From: Cutaneotrichosporon cavernicola
Lineage: Eukaryota > Basidiomycota > Tremellomycetes > Trichosporonales > Trichosporonaceae
Direction of reading: 5' to 3'
Assembly (NCBI RefSeq): GCF_030864355.1
Contig: NC_083395.1
Span: 3,038,001-3,102,000, forward strand
Length of the DNA: 64,000 nucleotides
A model generated the notes under the pieces. It searched no databases. It saw only the letters and a list, made by a program, of their open reading frames with translations, and was not told the origin of the DNA. Positions within the stretch are counted from its first letter, which is position 1, and the number at the start of each line of letters is the position of its first letter. Positions 34,049 to 45,779 of this stretch are shown here, one piece after another. Both the position numbers and the translations under genes were made by a program.

Positions 34049-35079
34049 TTTGATGAGATAGAGGAGGGCGTGGGTGGATTAGGTAGCTTGAGTTATGTAA
34101 TGGAGGCAGCTAGCGTAGATGTCAGTGTAGATAGAGGACAAGTAGAGTGAGAGTGTGTTGATAAGAAGGAGGGATGAATGCAAGCAATGATGATGCTCAA
34201 GTGGTGCAGACGGCTATACGGCCAGAGGAAGATCCAACTCGTGTGGGCAGGGGCCAAAGGCAACTTTGCTTTGTAAGATTGCACCAAAGTGGAGGTAAAC
34301 CCGGGGCTTGTGCGATAGGCCTCTCCGACCTCTCCGGCCTCTCCGACCTCTCTCCTCATCCAGCTTTTGCGACTTGGCTCGCTTGCTATGATGAAACGTG
34401 CCTCGCGCTTCTTCCGCTATGTCAGCATGCCGTTGGAGCAGCTGCTCGACGACCTCCGTTCATCATGCGAAAAGAGCGGCCAGGCCCGACAACCGAGGTC
34501 AGTGGATCGGTGTTTGGCACATGGCTCAACCCTCCTGAATTACTGGGCTCGGGCAGCTCCGGCCGCCGCTCGCCACGCAGCGTCCACATTATCGCGGCCT
34601 TTCCGTCCGCGACCTGTGCATGACAGTCCATCTGCATCTGCATCTGCATCTGCAGCTGCGTCACCCTGGTGTGGTCGTCACCGTCTTCTCACCGAGGGTT
34701 TGCTGTGCCTTGGGGTACTTTGTAGAAGGACTCTGGAGCTATTCCGGTTTCCCATTCTGATTCCGAACATCACACCACCGATTTCTTATCGCTCACGTGA
34801 TATCACAATGTTGTGCGGTTCAAGTCGTCGCCATCCAATCAGGTGTGCTCCCTATCTCGCCACACTTGTCAAACGGATTTAGAGGAGAATGTCACCCGGT
34901 TATCAGGAATGGTGTGCACGTCCGTTCGACCAGGTCAAGTGAGCACCACAGAATGTGGCCGCCACATTCAGTGTACTGGGGTTTGGAATCTGGCGCGAGA
35001 CCAGCGATGATCTGTTCCCAGCTCAGCCCATGATGTTTATGAACACAGGATGAATGAATCTCGGCACTCTCGCGACGCT
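34049..35079. other. GSH1 promoter / CDC8 3' flank, no gene recognised
   Basis: About 1 kb. It contains CT-rich repeats (CTCTCCGACCTCTCCGGC, 34321-34357) and a CATCTG hexamer microsatellite (about 34631-34656). ORFs of up to 171 codons on the + strand are low-complexity and unrecognised. Confidence 0.4.
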
Positions 35080-35894
35080 CTACTCCCACAACCTCCCAAC
35101 CGGTTCGTCCTTCACGCGCCGCACGACGTCCTCCACAACCCCCCAAATATCGCGCTCGACCTCCTCGACGCTCCCTTCCGCGCTGACCTCTACCCATCGT
35201 GCGTCGCCGTGTCGCCGCGCAACCTCTTTCGCGACTTTCGCGAACTGGGCACGGACGGCTTTCTGCGTGTCCACATTCTCGTACCGCTCGGCACCGTATG
35301 CGCCGCGCTGTGCCGCTGTCTCAGGAGAGAGGGTGAGATACAGCGTCGTGTCGGGGAGGGGGAGGCCCGTGTCAGGGGACAGGCAGTAGGTGAAGTCGAG
35401 GCCCTGGTGTGAGCTGGAAGGCGTCAGTCAACTCACTTTGGCGGCAGAGAAGGCGATGCCGGAGAAGGCGTAGCGGTCTGCGACGACTGTGATGCCGTCC
35501 GCGAGGTCTTTCTCTATGGCGGCGCTTCTGTCAGCTCCACACCAGTTTGTTGGCAGTTGGTAGAATAGCCATATACTTACTGGCACTCCCACCGGTTCGC
35601 CGAGAAGAGAAGGTGGATCGCGCGGTCGTCAAGGTCAGTCGCAGAACGGAGATACGCGTCGATCATCTTTCCGATGGCGGTGGTGCGGTCTAGAGTCAGC
35701 TCGTGTTCGAGCTCATGAGCTGCATCTATGTGGGAGATGGCTTGTGGCAAGGAAGGAAGAGATAACGCACCTGGAAATTTGTGCAGGCGCGCACGATGTC
35801 CCTCGGCATTAAGGCGTGCAACGAGGCGGTCGACCTGTGTCGACTTGCCAGAGCGGTCTAATCCTTCGAGGACGATGAGAGCGCCGCGGGGCAT
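35080..35894 (-). CDS. CDC8: Thymidylate kinase (dTMP kinase)
   Basis: Phosphorylates dTMP to dTDP for DNA synthesis. Start ATG 35894 (MPRGALIVLEGLDRSGKSTQ) sits directly before the P-loop GLDRSGKST. Four exons give about 215 residues, the family size. The substrate-binding and lid regions are DRTTAIGKMIDAYLRS, HLLFSANRWE, VVADRYAFSGIAFSAAKGLD (the DRY motif) and LPLPDTTLYLTLSPETAAQR. The third exon begins at a double acceptor (CAGAAG), so either of two proteins differing by one residue could be made. It ends at TAG 35080. Confidence 0.93.
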
Positions 35895-36127
35895 GACTGG
35901 TGTTGTTGACGCGGAATGACGGAATGGACAATCGACAATCGACAAAGGCGGACGCGTGGTGGAGGTGTGGTGGAGGCCCTAGCATGCAGATTCGATTAGG
36001 TTCACTTTCCTAATACCCTCGCTCGTACTTGATTCAATCCCCATTCGATCCGAGTTGAGGCTCCATCGCACATGCATTTTAGACCTTCTAATAATGTACA
36101 GTCTAGGTCTGCATCTAGTCTGCTGGC

Positions 36128-38071
36128 CTAGAGAAGGGCAATCGAGTCGACGACATGCTCGCTCTCAGAGTATCCGAGCACCTGCTCAATGTGCCGACTC
36201 TTCATGCCCTTGATGCGTTCAATCTCGAGCGAGTTGTACTGGGCGAGGCCCTTGCCGACCTCGACCTCCTCCCATTCATCCTCGACGGGGGTTGCGTTGA
36301 CAGCGGCAGCAGCGGACGCAACAGCCGCGCCGACATCGGCGTCGTTAGACTGCAGCTCGCCAGTGATGCTGGTCACGGCCAGGCGGTCGGTGACGGCGCG
36401 CATGGCTGGCGAGGTGGGAGCGGTGCGGCTGAGTGGGTCAAGCGACGCAACGGAGGACGACAGCGACAGAGTGGGGTAGATCAGAGGGGTGCCCGGCTGA
36501 GGGGCCGAGTCGGGCGAGCTGCCGACACTGCCGACACTACCGACACTGCCGATGCTCGCGGCTGCGGCAGTGATCACCGTCTTGGCGAGGGGGGAGGCCA
36601 TGTAGTCCATGTCCATGGATGAGGGACCACCATCTGGCGACATTCTGGATGGCGTCACCGCCTCGCTCTCGGGGTACGTGAGGAGCGGGGGAGGGGGGAA
36701 GCGCTTCTTGCGCCGCACGACGATACGAACTGCCTGGTGACTCGCAAAGGGACCCTCAACGCGCACAACACCAGCCGGGAGAAGACGGCCGCCAGATTCA
36801 CGCCTGCCGACGGCACGGTAAGCGCCCTCGTCGATGACCACAGTTCCGGCCGAGTGCAGGCCGTGCGCGATCCACCACTTGCGGCTGCTGTCAGCTCAAT
36901 ACAGGTAGTGATGAGCTCACTCTTTCAACGCCTTTGCGTGCCGCAGGAAACGCGTGCACAGTGGACCCGTTTCCAAGTGCTCCGTGGCATCTGCGTTGCG
37001 GTTCGGGCCGGGGCCGCTGGAGATAATCCCAAAGATGTCCTCTACCTTGGTGCTGTTCATGACCACGGTGGTGACGCCTGCCGCCGTAGCGAGCTCGGCC
37101 GCAATGAGCTTTGTCTCCATGCCACCTGTCCCCAAGGATGTCCCAAGGGTCGCCGTCGACACTAGTGTCAGTTTATTCAGGGGGACTCGACCAACCCTGC
37201 TTCCGGATCTCGGTGACGTCCTTGACCACCCGGACCGCTTTTGCATTGGGGTTAACGCGAGGGTTGTCAGTGTACATGCAGTCGACATCCGTGAGGAGGA
37301 AGAGGTAGTCTGCATGGACAATGTTGGACGAGATGGCCGAGAGGGTGTCGTTGTCACCAAACTTGATTTCCTGGTTGTCAGTCGGCCCCGTCAGCTCGAC
37401 TCACCGAGACGGAGACAGTGTCGTTCTCGTTGACGATTGGGACAACACCCATGTTGAGCAGCTCGCTGAACGTGTTCTGGGCATTGAGATAGCGCGTGCG
37501 CTGGGGTTAGAAGAACATGTGCGTCGACTCACGTCGCTAATGTCGGCTCGTGTGAGGAGGATCTGGGCAATGGGCTGGTCGAGCTGCGCAAAGAGGTTGT
37601 CCCAGAGGGCGATGAGCTGGCCCTGTCCAATAGCCGCGAGGGCCTGCTTGCGGCTGAGGCCCTTGCCGCGGTCCTTGAGTCCCATGTGCCGGAGACCGAC
37701 GCCAATAGCACCCGAGGACACGAGTACGACTCGGTGTCCCTGCGCGCGGAGCTTGACAACGGTTTCGACGACACTCGAGAGCAGCTGGAGACGTGGGGGA
37801 TATGGGGGCTTTGCTGCGACGATGGACGAGGTGCCTTTGAGTCAGAGGGTCAGGAGGAGCGAGGCGCACCGAGCTTGATGACAATGGTCATGGTGGGAGT
37901 CTTGGACTTGGAGATTGCGCTGCCATTGCCATTATCTGGAGAGGATGGGCGTGTGTTAGGACGACTCCTGGACTGGCTCCTGGACGTCTTTGTCGGAGTG
38001 GGAGTCGCAATGGTGACGGTAGGCTTGCCCATGTCTTGTTGAAGATGTTGAGAGGGATTGGATGATGCCAT
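36128..38071 (-). CDS. PRO1: Glutamate 5-kinase with interrupted PUA domain
   Basis: First enzyme of proline synthesis, making gamma-glutamyl phosphate. Start ATG 38071 ([16 protein letters not shown]), giving a Ser/Pro/Arg-rich extension of about 50 residues before the kinase start TIVIKLGTSSIV. About six exons give roughly 580 residues, against 428 in baker's yeast. The kinase domain shows [66 protein letters not shown] and [18 protein letters not shown]. The PUA domain begins [20 protein letters not shown] and [13 protein letters not shown], is broken by about 120 Ser/Pro/Ala-rich residues, and resumes at [20 protein letters not shown]. Confidence 0.94.
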
Positions 38072-38458
38072 TGTGAGAACAACAAGATGCGAGGGAAGCC
38101 AAGGGAGTGGAGCACGGAGCCCACAAGGACGACTGGGAGGGTGTGAGATTGTTGGACAGACAGATCCGTCATTCGGTCTAATCCGCCTCAATATTACATT
38201 TACTTTAGACTTTATTACATAGACCAACTGGCGGAAATTAAACGCATTAACAGCGGAAAACAGCGGACTCGTTCAATAGTTTACTTCCGTTTGCCCACCA
38301 AGCCCCTCCGCAGGCTGGTTCTACTAATACTAGTCATGTATGCAGCCTGTGAATAGAGACACACCGTACATGATGAGTACTACCAGCCGTCGACTCCGCC
38401 TCTAGTGCACATGTCATGACATTTGCCTTGAGATATCACAATGCCATACCCCTATAGC
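38072..38458. other. PRO1 promoter / 3' flank of the repeat protein
   Basis: These 387 bases have lower GC than their surroundings. No gene or repeat of note was seen. Confidence 0.4.
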
Positions 38459-40436
38459 CTACTTGAAGAGCGTGGCAAGTAGTGCGGCAGCCAGGACCTT
38501 TGCGCTCGTGTCGAGCGTAAGATCGGTCCAGTTCTTGGCGCCGACAAGCTTCTTGCCCGGCTGCAGCGAGTTGACAGCCGCAACAGCAAACCACGCGCAA
38601 GCGAGGTGGAGTGCCTCGCGCTGAGGGCTGGGGTCAGCAATATGGTTGCTGACCATCTCACCACACGAGAGACGCCTTGTACATTCCATACGCGATGGAT
38701 CCTAGGAGTGTGGCGATAGCTAGAAGTCAGCATGTTGATGGATACAGCTCACCAGTGCGCCGGGGGAGGTTGCCGTCCCACCACATATTGGGTGACTCGG
38801 GACGGGTCTTGGTGATGGCCACGGTGAGGTCCTTGTCCATCGGGTTGTCCATCGGGTTCTTGGTGGCTTGGACGACGGCCTTGGGAGTCTCTTCGCCGGT
38901 GATGGCATGGATAGGGTCGACAGCGAGGCCCTGGAGATGGCACGTCATGTCAACCTCAACCTCGCCATCGGCCATGCCGAGAGGATCGGGCTTGCGTTCA
39001 ACATGAGTGACGATGACAGGCTTGTGGTCCTTTGTACCTTCGACCTGCTTGGCCTCGACCGACTCGAGGCGCCGCGTCGTGTCGGAAGTAGGTCCAGGCT
39101 CGACGTTGGTGAGGGCAAAGTGCTGGTGCGGAGGAGCGGCAGTGTGAGTTGTAGCCGCGCGAGGCTGGGGTCCGTCGACCACCTTGGCCTCGACCGACTC
39201 GAGGCGACACGTCATGTCGGCTGTCGGGTCCGGCTCGATGTTCGTGAGCTGAAAGTGTTGGTGGGGTTCATCGGGGTGTACATGTACAACGGGCTTGTTG
39301 GCTCCAGCGCGCTCGGCCACAACATCCTTGGCCTCAACCGACTCGAGGCGCTCAGTCGTGTCAGCGGTCGAACCCGGTTCGATGTTGGTCAAGGGGAAAT
39401 GCTGGTGGTCGACTGCCTGGGCCTGTGTCGCGTCGATATTCATGTTGGTGGTGGTAGTGAGTGGAGCAGTTCTGTGATCAAGCTTTGAGGCGGAAGGCAT
39501 GTGATAGCGTCCCTCTTCAGCCGTGACGTCGAGCGTGTGACCGACGTCGAGCGTGTGACCGACGTCGAGCGTGTGACCGACGTCGAGCGTGTGACCGACG
39601 TCGAGCGTGTGACCGACGTCACCCGAAGCAGGCTCATCACACGCATCAGGGGCATCCTTCTCGATCTCGCCCTCCTGTGCATCTGCATCCGTCACACCTT
39701 TTTCGAGGGCGTTGAAGGTACTGCGGCTGGTCTTCGTGACGTGGGTGTCGGGAATGGGAAGGGCAGATTTGACGTCGAATCCAGAGCGCACACCCTGCTC
39801 GATAATGTAAGCCCGTTGCTCACGCGCGAGCGCCTCAGCGTCGAGCTGGATCGACGGCAGGCGCTGGCTGGGAAGCGGCATGGGAGGTAACTCGGTGGCT
39901 GAAACAGCATCCGAGTCGTGGGGAAAATCATACTCGGCACCTGCAACAGCGACAAGTGTAGGTCCTGGAGTATGCGATGAAGAGCGGGTAGGAGGCGGGG
40001 CGCGGTGACCAGGAACAAAGGCGGACCGCGCGCCATGCTGCACGATGTACCTGCGCGTCTCGGCGTCCATCTCCATATGCAGCTCTGGGAAGGCCGAAGC
40101 CGGCCCTGACGAAATACGTGGGAGCCTGTCGTTGGGAGCGCTGTGGTGGTCGTGCTCGACATGTGACACTTCGAATGACATCTCGGCCGACTTCTCTGCC
40201 TCCTCGTCGAGTGTGGGCGCCGACGCCAGCGCGGCGGGTAATCTGTGGTAAAAGTCGGGAGCGGGAGGCGGGGGGTCAACATCGAACACCTTGGGTGGTC
40301 CCGAATGGTGCGAGTGGGGCTTACCGGCACTCTCAGCGTCGCTCAAGCTGATGAGCTCGCCCGACGTGCCGAGAGACGAGGCGGACGCCGAGCTGGCCGA
40401 CTGAAGGTCCTCGAGGCGTTCGTGGGAACTCGCCAT
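38459..40436 (-). CDS. Unrecognised repeat protein with hydrophobic C-terminal tail
   Basis: I do not recognise a family. ATG at 40436 (MASSHERLEDLQSASS). Three exons give about 634 residues. Residues 1-560 are polar and probably disordered. Two repeat systems lie there: five tandem copies of the hexapeptide DVGHTL (18-base units, 39525-39614), and three spaced copies of a block of about 50 residues built as HQHF-LTNIEP---DTT-RLESVEAK. Two related earlier blocks share RRYIVQHGARSAF and RAYIIEQGVRSGF. The last two exons (spliced after RRTG) encode hydrophobic stretches: AIATLLGSIAYGMYKASLV, LHLACAWFAVAAVNSL and VLAAALLATLF. This suggests a membrane-anchored protein with a long cytosolic region. 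The splice sites follow the local pattern. Confidence 0.7.
39525..39614 (-). repeat. 18-base minisatellite, five perfect copies, coding
   Basis: GACGTCGAGCGTGTGACC on the + strand is repeated exactly five times and followed by a six-base partial copy. It encodes in-frame DVGHTL units in the gene at 38459-40436. Perfect identity points to recent expansion. Confidence 0.95.
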
Positions 40437-40800
40437 GGTGAGGTGTGAGGATGAGAGAGTAAGTGGCGTGAGAAAGAAATAGCTGCCTGACCACAACGCT
40501 CGTGTCGAGGACACGACACGTTCTTCTCGCTCTCACCTGCCCTCTTCGCCCTCGCCCGATCCGTGAGAGTCACATAAGGGCGCAGGAGTGTGATACGCAC
40601 AAGAGTGTGATACGCACAAACAGAGTAAAGACGGCATCGTTTGAGCCTTCTCGCTTTGCGTTATGATGTGCGAGGAGATCGAGAATTCGAGTATCAGTAG
40701 TAATAACAACGGCAATCGGTAACGGTGGCGAATCACGTGACATGGCAACGGTCGTGTTTCTCAGCATACATCATCTCATGTCCATCTATCACTCTCTCTC
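40437..40800. promoter_or_regulatory. Divergent promoter, repeat protein and F-box gene
   Basis: These 364 bases separate two divergent start codons. An AGTGTGATACGCACAA sequence is duplicated around 40588-40620. A TCACGTGACA E-box-like site lies at 40733-40742. Confidence 0.45.
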
Positions 40801-42823
40801 ATGCCGAAGCGAGCCCGGTCTCCTGATGCGCATCCGTCGAAACGGGCGCGGGCTTCGAGAGGTCTCCTCCCGCTCTTTGAACTGGACGAGCTATTCCTGC
40901 GCGTCCTTGGCCATCTCGCACCGGCTGACCTCGCCCGCGCGCAGGGCGTTTCGCGGCGTTGGGCTGCAATCGCCGTAGACCCACAGCTCTGGAAGCGCCT
41001 CTACCTCGCGCGATATCCACATCCTCATCATCGCGTGTCTGTGTCGCGCAGTGTGAGCGGAGGTAGCACCCCTCTGCGCCCTCTCGCCCGCCTTCCGAGC
41101 CGCGCGTTCCCGGCGCCTAGTCCCTCGCCCTCCCCGGCGCCCGAGGAGCGATGGCAGGATGCGGAGGCGCGTCACGACGGCGTGGATTGGAAGCTCATGA
41201 TGCGGCTGGGCACGAACTGGTGAGTGCCAGAGTGCACGCGAGCAGGAATGCGGAAGAATCGTTCAAGCTTGGACCAGAATACCCCATGGCGGCTCTCATT
41301 AGCCCCGGTTCCACTGCACCCACCGCCGCGCGTCCAGCACTGACACCAGGTCGAACGGAGCAGTGCTCGCCGAAGCGCGCGTACCCCTTCCACCGTCGCC
41401 GGCCTCTCAAACAAGAGAAGACCCCGGCGACGTCCATGCCCAACACCTAGCCCTATTCCCAAGCTTCATCTGCGCATCCAACCCAACCTCCCCCCTCGTA
41501 CACGTTTACGCATCTCTACCCGGTTCACCACTCGGCATCATTCCCCCTCCACCGGGCTGGTCGTCCCCCCACCGGCCAGACTATGTATCTGCCATCGCGG
41601 CGGACCAGGCGGTCATCTCGCGCGAGGGTGCGGCGCTCCCGGCCCGCCTTGCTATCCTATATGCGTCAGGCGGGTTTGCGATTGTGCGCCTTCGCCTTTC
41701 TGACGGACGGCTGCATTGGTCCCGTGAGACTGTTTGGGCCCGGCGCACTCGCCCGCCTCGCCGTGGCGGGGCTGCGGACGATCCCGTCGTCCTGGCCAGC
41801 ATGCACCACCCCGCGCTGGTGACTTGTACGAAGGGATTCGTGTTGTCCGTGTACAGCCTCGCCGGGAGTGAACCTGCGCTCCTCAATTCGTTGCGAAGCG
41901 ACGTGAGTTTCCATCCCGCGTCGCTGGCTGTATTCCCTTGCGGAAGACCCAGGCAAAGCGATGGGAGCGGGCACGCACGCGAGCAGCGTAAGCTAGACGA
42001 GCAAGGCGATGGGCCCGTGCGCGATGAACGTAGCGACCACGAACGTGAAATTCACGAGGCCCACTTCCGCGCCGCATTAACCTACACCGCCCCCGTTTAC
42101 CCGTCTTCCTGGACCATGGCCGTACAAGAACTACAAGTCGACATAGAGCGCCGCGACGTGACCCGCACAGAGGCATTCACCACCATCCCCCCTCCCGAGG
42201 CAGGATGGCCACGCCGCCTCTCGCCTCTAGCAGGCGTACGCAGCCCTGTAGGCGTCGGCTGTGATGGGCGATGGTGCGTGTTGGCTGGCCAGGATAATGT
42301 TGTTTATGTGTATGCCCTGCCGTGGGGAAGGGGGGTTATTACACATGCGCAGACTCTGCTCGCCCCGACTGCTGGCGTCGCTTCCATCGCATTACAGGCT
42401 GGTCGGTGTGTTAGTGGTGGTCGGGACGGGCGTGTTCTTATTTGGGACCTTGATGAGGGCGGGATTGGGGAGGAGGGGGAGGCGAGGGTTGGTCGGATTG
42501 ATGCGGTTGAAGTAAGAAGGGGTGGGCGACGGCACAAGGTCCCCAGTAGGAGGGGGAGCGGTATACACGGTGAGAGCGACGACCCCGGCGACAACGACGA
42601 CCCCGGCGACAACAACAAACCCGACCACCACCCCACTGCCATTTCTCATGTGGCACGCGGACTTTTCCTCGCCACACCTCCTGCCACTCTGCCGCCCGCC
42701 GAGACGCGGGCGCGCACAGATGACACCGCTGCTATCAGACAGCTTGCGTTTGATGAGGAAAAGATTGTTGGGCTCGTCGCCGGGCCGACAGGCGACGTAA
42801 TGCGTGTATGGAGCTTTGGATAA
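40801..42823 (+). CDS. F-box protein with C-terminal WD-like repeats
   Basis: Probable substrate adaptor of an SCF ubiquitin ligase. ATG at 40801 (MPKRARSPDAHPSKRARAS) starts a basic N-terminus. The F-box spans about residues 22-74: LPLFELDELFLRVLGHLAPA, DLARAQGVSRRWAAIAVDPQ, LWKRLYLARYP. A 130-base intron (41220-41349, acceptor CTGACACCAG) joins MMRLGTNW to SNGAVLAEARV. The rest, 630 residues in all, contains weak beta-propeller repeats: VGVGCDGRWCVLAGQDNVVY, GRCVSGGRDGRVLIWDLDEG and GLVAGPTGDVMRVWSFG. A low-complexity Asp/Pro/Gly/Asn insert (42579-42618) sits between two blades. WD repeats are few and degenerate, so a complete propeller is not proven. It converges with RIP1. Confidence 0.75.
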
Positions 42824-42860
42824 TGTACTCTACCCTGCCATGTGATATCCTGTTGTTGTA

Positions 42861-42918
42861 GAGCAAGAGCAAGAGCAAGCCCAAGCCAAGCCCAAGCCAG
42901 CCAGCCAGCCAGCCAGTC
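42861..42918. repeat. Short tandem repeats between convergent 3' ends
   Basis: Runs of GAGCAA, then CCCAAGC, then CCAG units fill the 160-base gap between the F-box gene and RIP1. They probably arose by slippage in untranslated DNA. Confidence 0.8.
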
Positions 42919-42983
42919 TCTATCCAAGCCCTGCTGGGCATTTTGCATCCACCCTACGGGCAATACTGTTGTGCATGATTTGT

Positions 42984-43981
42984 CTAACCGACGACAATCT
43001 TCTCCTCGGCGTCGTTGAAGCCGTACTCGGGAATCTCGAGGTTGAGCGGCGCAGGGCCCTTGCGGATACGGCCCGAGATGTCGTAGTGCGAGCCGTGGCA
43101 GGGGCAGAACCAGCCTCCGTACTCGCCAGCCTCGCCGATGGGGACACAGCCGAGGTGGGTGCAGACGCCAAGCATGACGAGCCACTCGGGGCGCTGGGTG
43201 CGCTCCTCGTCCGTCTCGGGGTCACGGAGCACCTTGACGTCGACCGAGCGCGCCTCGTCAATCTCGTCGGGGGTGCGGTGGCGGATGAAGACGGGCTTTC
43301 CGCGCCACTTGACAATGAGGTTCTTGCCTAGCGTTAGTTGATTCTAGTTGCGCCTTTGATCTTGGGGTGGCGGCGGTGGAGGCAGGGATTTTCCCGAACA
43401 CAAACGCCAAGAACCACCTGGCCATCGCAACAAACTCAGACTCACCCTCGGGGATGGCACCCATCTCAACCTCAATCTTGGCGAGGGCGAGGACGTCGGC
43501 CGACGCCGACATGTTGGAAAGAAGGTCCGAGACCATCGACTTTGCGCCCGAAGCCGAAAGAGCACCAATGGCGCCGACCATAAAGTACTGGATGGTGCGG
43601 TTCGACGACTCGTTGCTCGTCTTGTACGCGCTCATGTTGGGGACGCCGTTCTGGTCGCGGCCGGCGAGCGCGCGCGACGAGGTGTGGATGCGGCGCTGGT
43701 TGAACACGCCTGTTGGGTTGGCTGGGGTTAGCGGTGTTGAAGAGACGAGCGAGGTCAAGAGTAGATGACCGGTTCTTCCGGCCAAGCCAACACGCACCAT
43801 TGACACGGAGGTTAGACACGCCGTTGGCAGTGTAGGTCGCAAACTTGGCCGGGGTGTCGGCGCGAGGGGCGTGGTGGTGGTCAGGCTGAGGGGGGAGGTT
43901 GAATGCGGCGCGCGCAGCCGGAACACCGGACGCGAGGGTGCGCACGGTAGGGGCGAGGTTGATGCGGGTGAGGGAGGCCAT
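42984..43981 (-). CDS. RIP1: Rieske iron-sulfur subunit of the cytochrome bc1 complex
   Basis: Carries the 2Fe-2S cluster of respiratory complex III in the mitochondrial inner membrane. ATG at 43981 ([19 protein letters not shown]) starts a mitochondrial presequence. Three exons give about 270 residues. The membrane anchor is [20 protein letters not shown], followed by hinge and head ([19 protein letters not shown]). Cluster ligands lie in CTHLGC and CPCHGSH. It ends EEKIVVG. For the first intron the acceptor CTAACCCCAG at the branch motif fits the local rule and gives [12 protein letters not shown]; the next AG downstream is also in frame and omits four residues. Confidence 0.96.
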
Positions 43982-44440
43982 TTTTGGCGCCGCGAATAGA
44001 GAGTGGTGAGGAGGGAGTGGGAGATGGCGATGAGCAGTAGAGCGAGGACAGAGCCGAGCTAGCAACTGGCTCACCCGGAGCCAGAGCCAGAGCCAGAGCA
44101 GTCGAATCCAGTTGCCCCCATTGGGCCTCGGAGCCACAACTCACCCCGGGCAGAGTCGGGCCAGGAGGGGGGCGGCAAACCCTCTTACAGTGCATTCTTG
44201 GTTTTCCCCGAATCGCCGAAAAGGTGGCGCAGACCACGTGGCTTTCACCCGTTTCATGTGTGTACCCATCTAGTCACTAGTACAAGCGTGTAGCATACAG
44301 CGTGCAGTGAGCAGTATGCTACGCGCAACTCGCACGCCAGCTGGCCAACCCCCGCTCCCTTCTGCGCAATCTCGCCTCATCTCGCGTCATTTCCCTTCCC
44401 TCCTCGCTGCAGAATGGCGTACATGCAATGCTGGTGTTAT
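43982..44440. other. RIP1 promoter / mL44 3' flank
   Basis: These 459 bases include CCAGAG repeats (about 44082-44099) just upstream of RIP1. No gene was recognised. Confidence 0.4.
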
Positions 44441-45444
44441 CTACGAAACGACGCCGCCAAGTCCCTGTGCGCTGTTGCGCACCCGCTCGGCAGCCTCAAT
44501 GAGTGCGGGGTCGCGCAGCTGCTCCTGCAGCAGCGGCAGAATGTGCAGGTGGTATGCGCGCTGCGCCGCCGGCGAACCAAGGTGCGTAAACACGCCTCCT
44601 ATAACCGCCTCGACTGTCAGGCCCTTGACCTTTGAGTATCCACCCTCACGGCCAGTCTGGGGTCAGCCAACTTGCTGCAAATACTGTCGGCATCTCGGCA
44701 ATCGCGTGCCCGTGCGCAAAAGTCTGGTGGCACACCGCACACTCACCTCGTTCTGATCCCAGCGCATCACCTCGCCAAGCTGCCACCGGTCACCGACCAC
44801 ACGGCCAAGGTTGTTCTGGTGCCGCAATGCGTCGAGTTTCCCCGCAATGTCCTTTCCGCGCAAAAAGTCGGCAGCGTACACGGCATTCGTGGTCGGCATG
44901 GACGAGTGCACAAACATGGCCATGTAGGCTGCGAGTGCACGGCGGCCAACAAAGCCCAGCCGGGCGTTGTGCGAGACCTGCGACTGTGCCATCTCAGCCT
45001 CGGTATAGGGAGGGGGGTGGGCGAGGCGGTGCGCGAAGCGGTACGACTTGTGGGTCAAGATCTGGAGTGCGAGCTCGGGGGGGAACGTTCCGGCGGGCAA
45101 GGAAAGGATAGATGAAAGGTAGGCGGACGCCTCGTCGCCGCTCAGCTTGCCGCGCTCAGCGGGCAGCACGGCGGGGTAGAGGGGAGCCTTCGGCTTGGGT
45201 GGCGGTGCAGACGTCGCGGCAGTTGGCGTAGGAGCCTCGGTCGCGAGCGCGCGAGCTGCGAGGTGGGAGGAAGCGGGAAATTTCGGCAGCGCAACATCGA
45301 GCAGGTGGAGGAAGAAGAACATCAGTATACTGTCCAACTCCCAGGTATGGTCTACTCACAGCATCGTGGCCTCCTGTTGGTCCTAAGGGCTGCGCGGGGC
45401 GCGGCAGAGAGCGCGCGCACACACGAAGTCGACATGTTCGACAT
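44441..45444 (-). CDS. MRPL3: Mitochondrial large-subunit ribosomal protein mL44 (MRPL3)
   Basis: RNase III-related structural protein of the mitoribosome; the fold is kept but catalysis is lost in the family. Start ATG 45444 (MSNMSTSCVRALSAAPRAAL). A first intron of about 95 bases is assigned so that PRC joins SRALATEAPTPT, giving a credible presequence. Three exons give about 290 residues. Core blocks are GTFPPELALQILTHKSYRFA, SHNARLGFVGRRALAAYMAM, DKWQLGEVMRWDQNE-like text and GLTVEAVIGGVFTHLGSPAA. The LxxLTHKSY and HNxRLxFxGRR blocks identify the RNase III-like domain. An intron (acceptor CTGACCCCAG) precedes TGREGGYSK. It ends at TAG 44441. Confidence 0.85.
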
Positions 45445-45779
45445 CTCTCGAATGCGGGCGGAGCAAGACGGAAGGGTGGTTCCGGGCAGATGCGACCGTC
45501 ACAAAATCCGGGAGTTTGTTGGCGTAGAGTGCCGGGGTTGGCGGGATGCCGTTTTAGAGTGTGAGAGACAGAGTGAGCTCGCTACCGCTGGACTGGTGCT
45601 CGCTGGGTGCAAAGTTGGACTTGAGGCTAGACAAATGTCCACATCTGGACCTGAGTGGAGGTGCCTAACGGAAAATCGGCGTTTGTCGGTGAGTGGCACT
45701 GGACTGGGTGAGTTTCATCTTTCATCTTTCATCTTGAAATCTATGCATGTATTTCTACAATCTGCCATAGCAGCAAGCA
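45445..45779. other. mL44 promoter / 3' flank of the MBOAT-like gene
   Basis: These 335 bases carry no supported gene. A TTTCATC triplet repeat lies at about 45713-45734. Confidence 0.4.
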
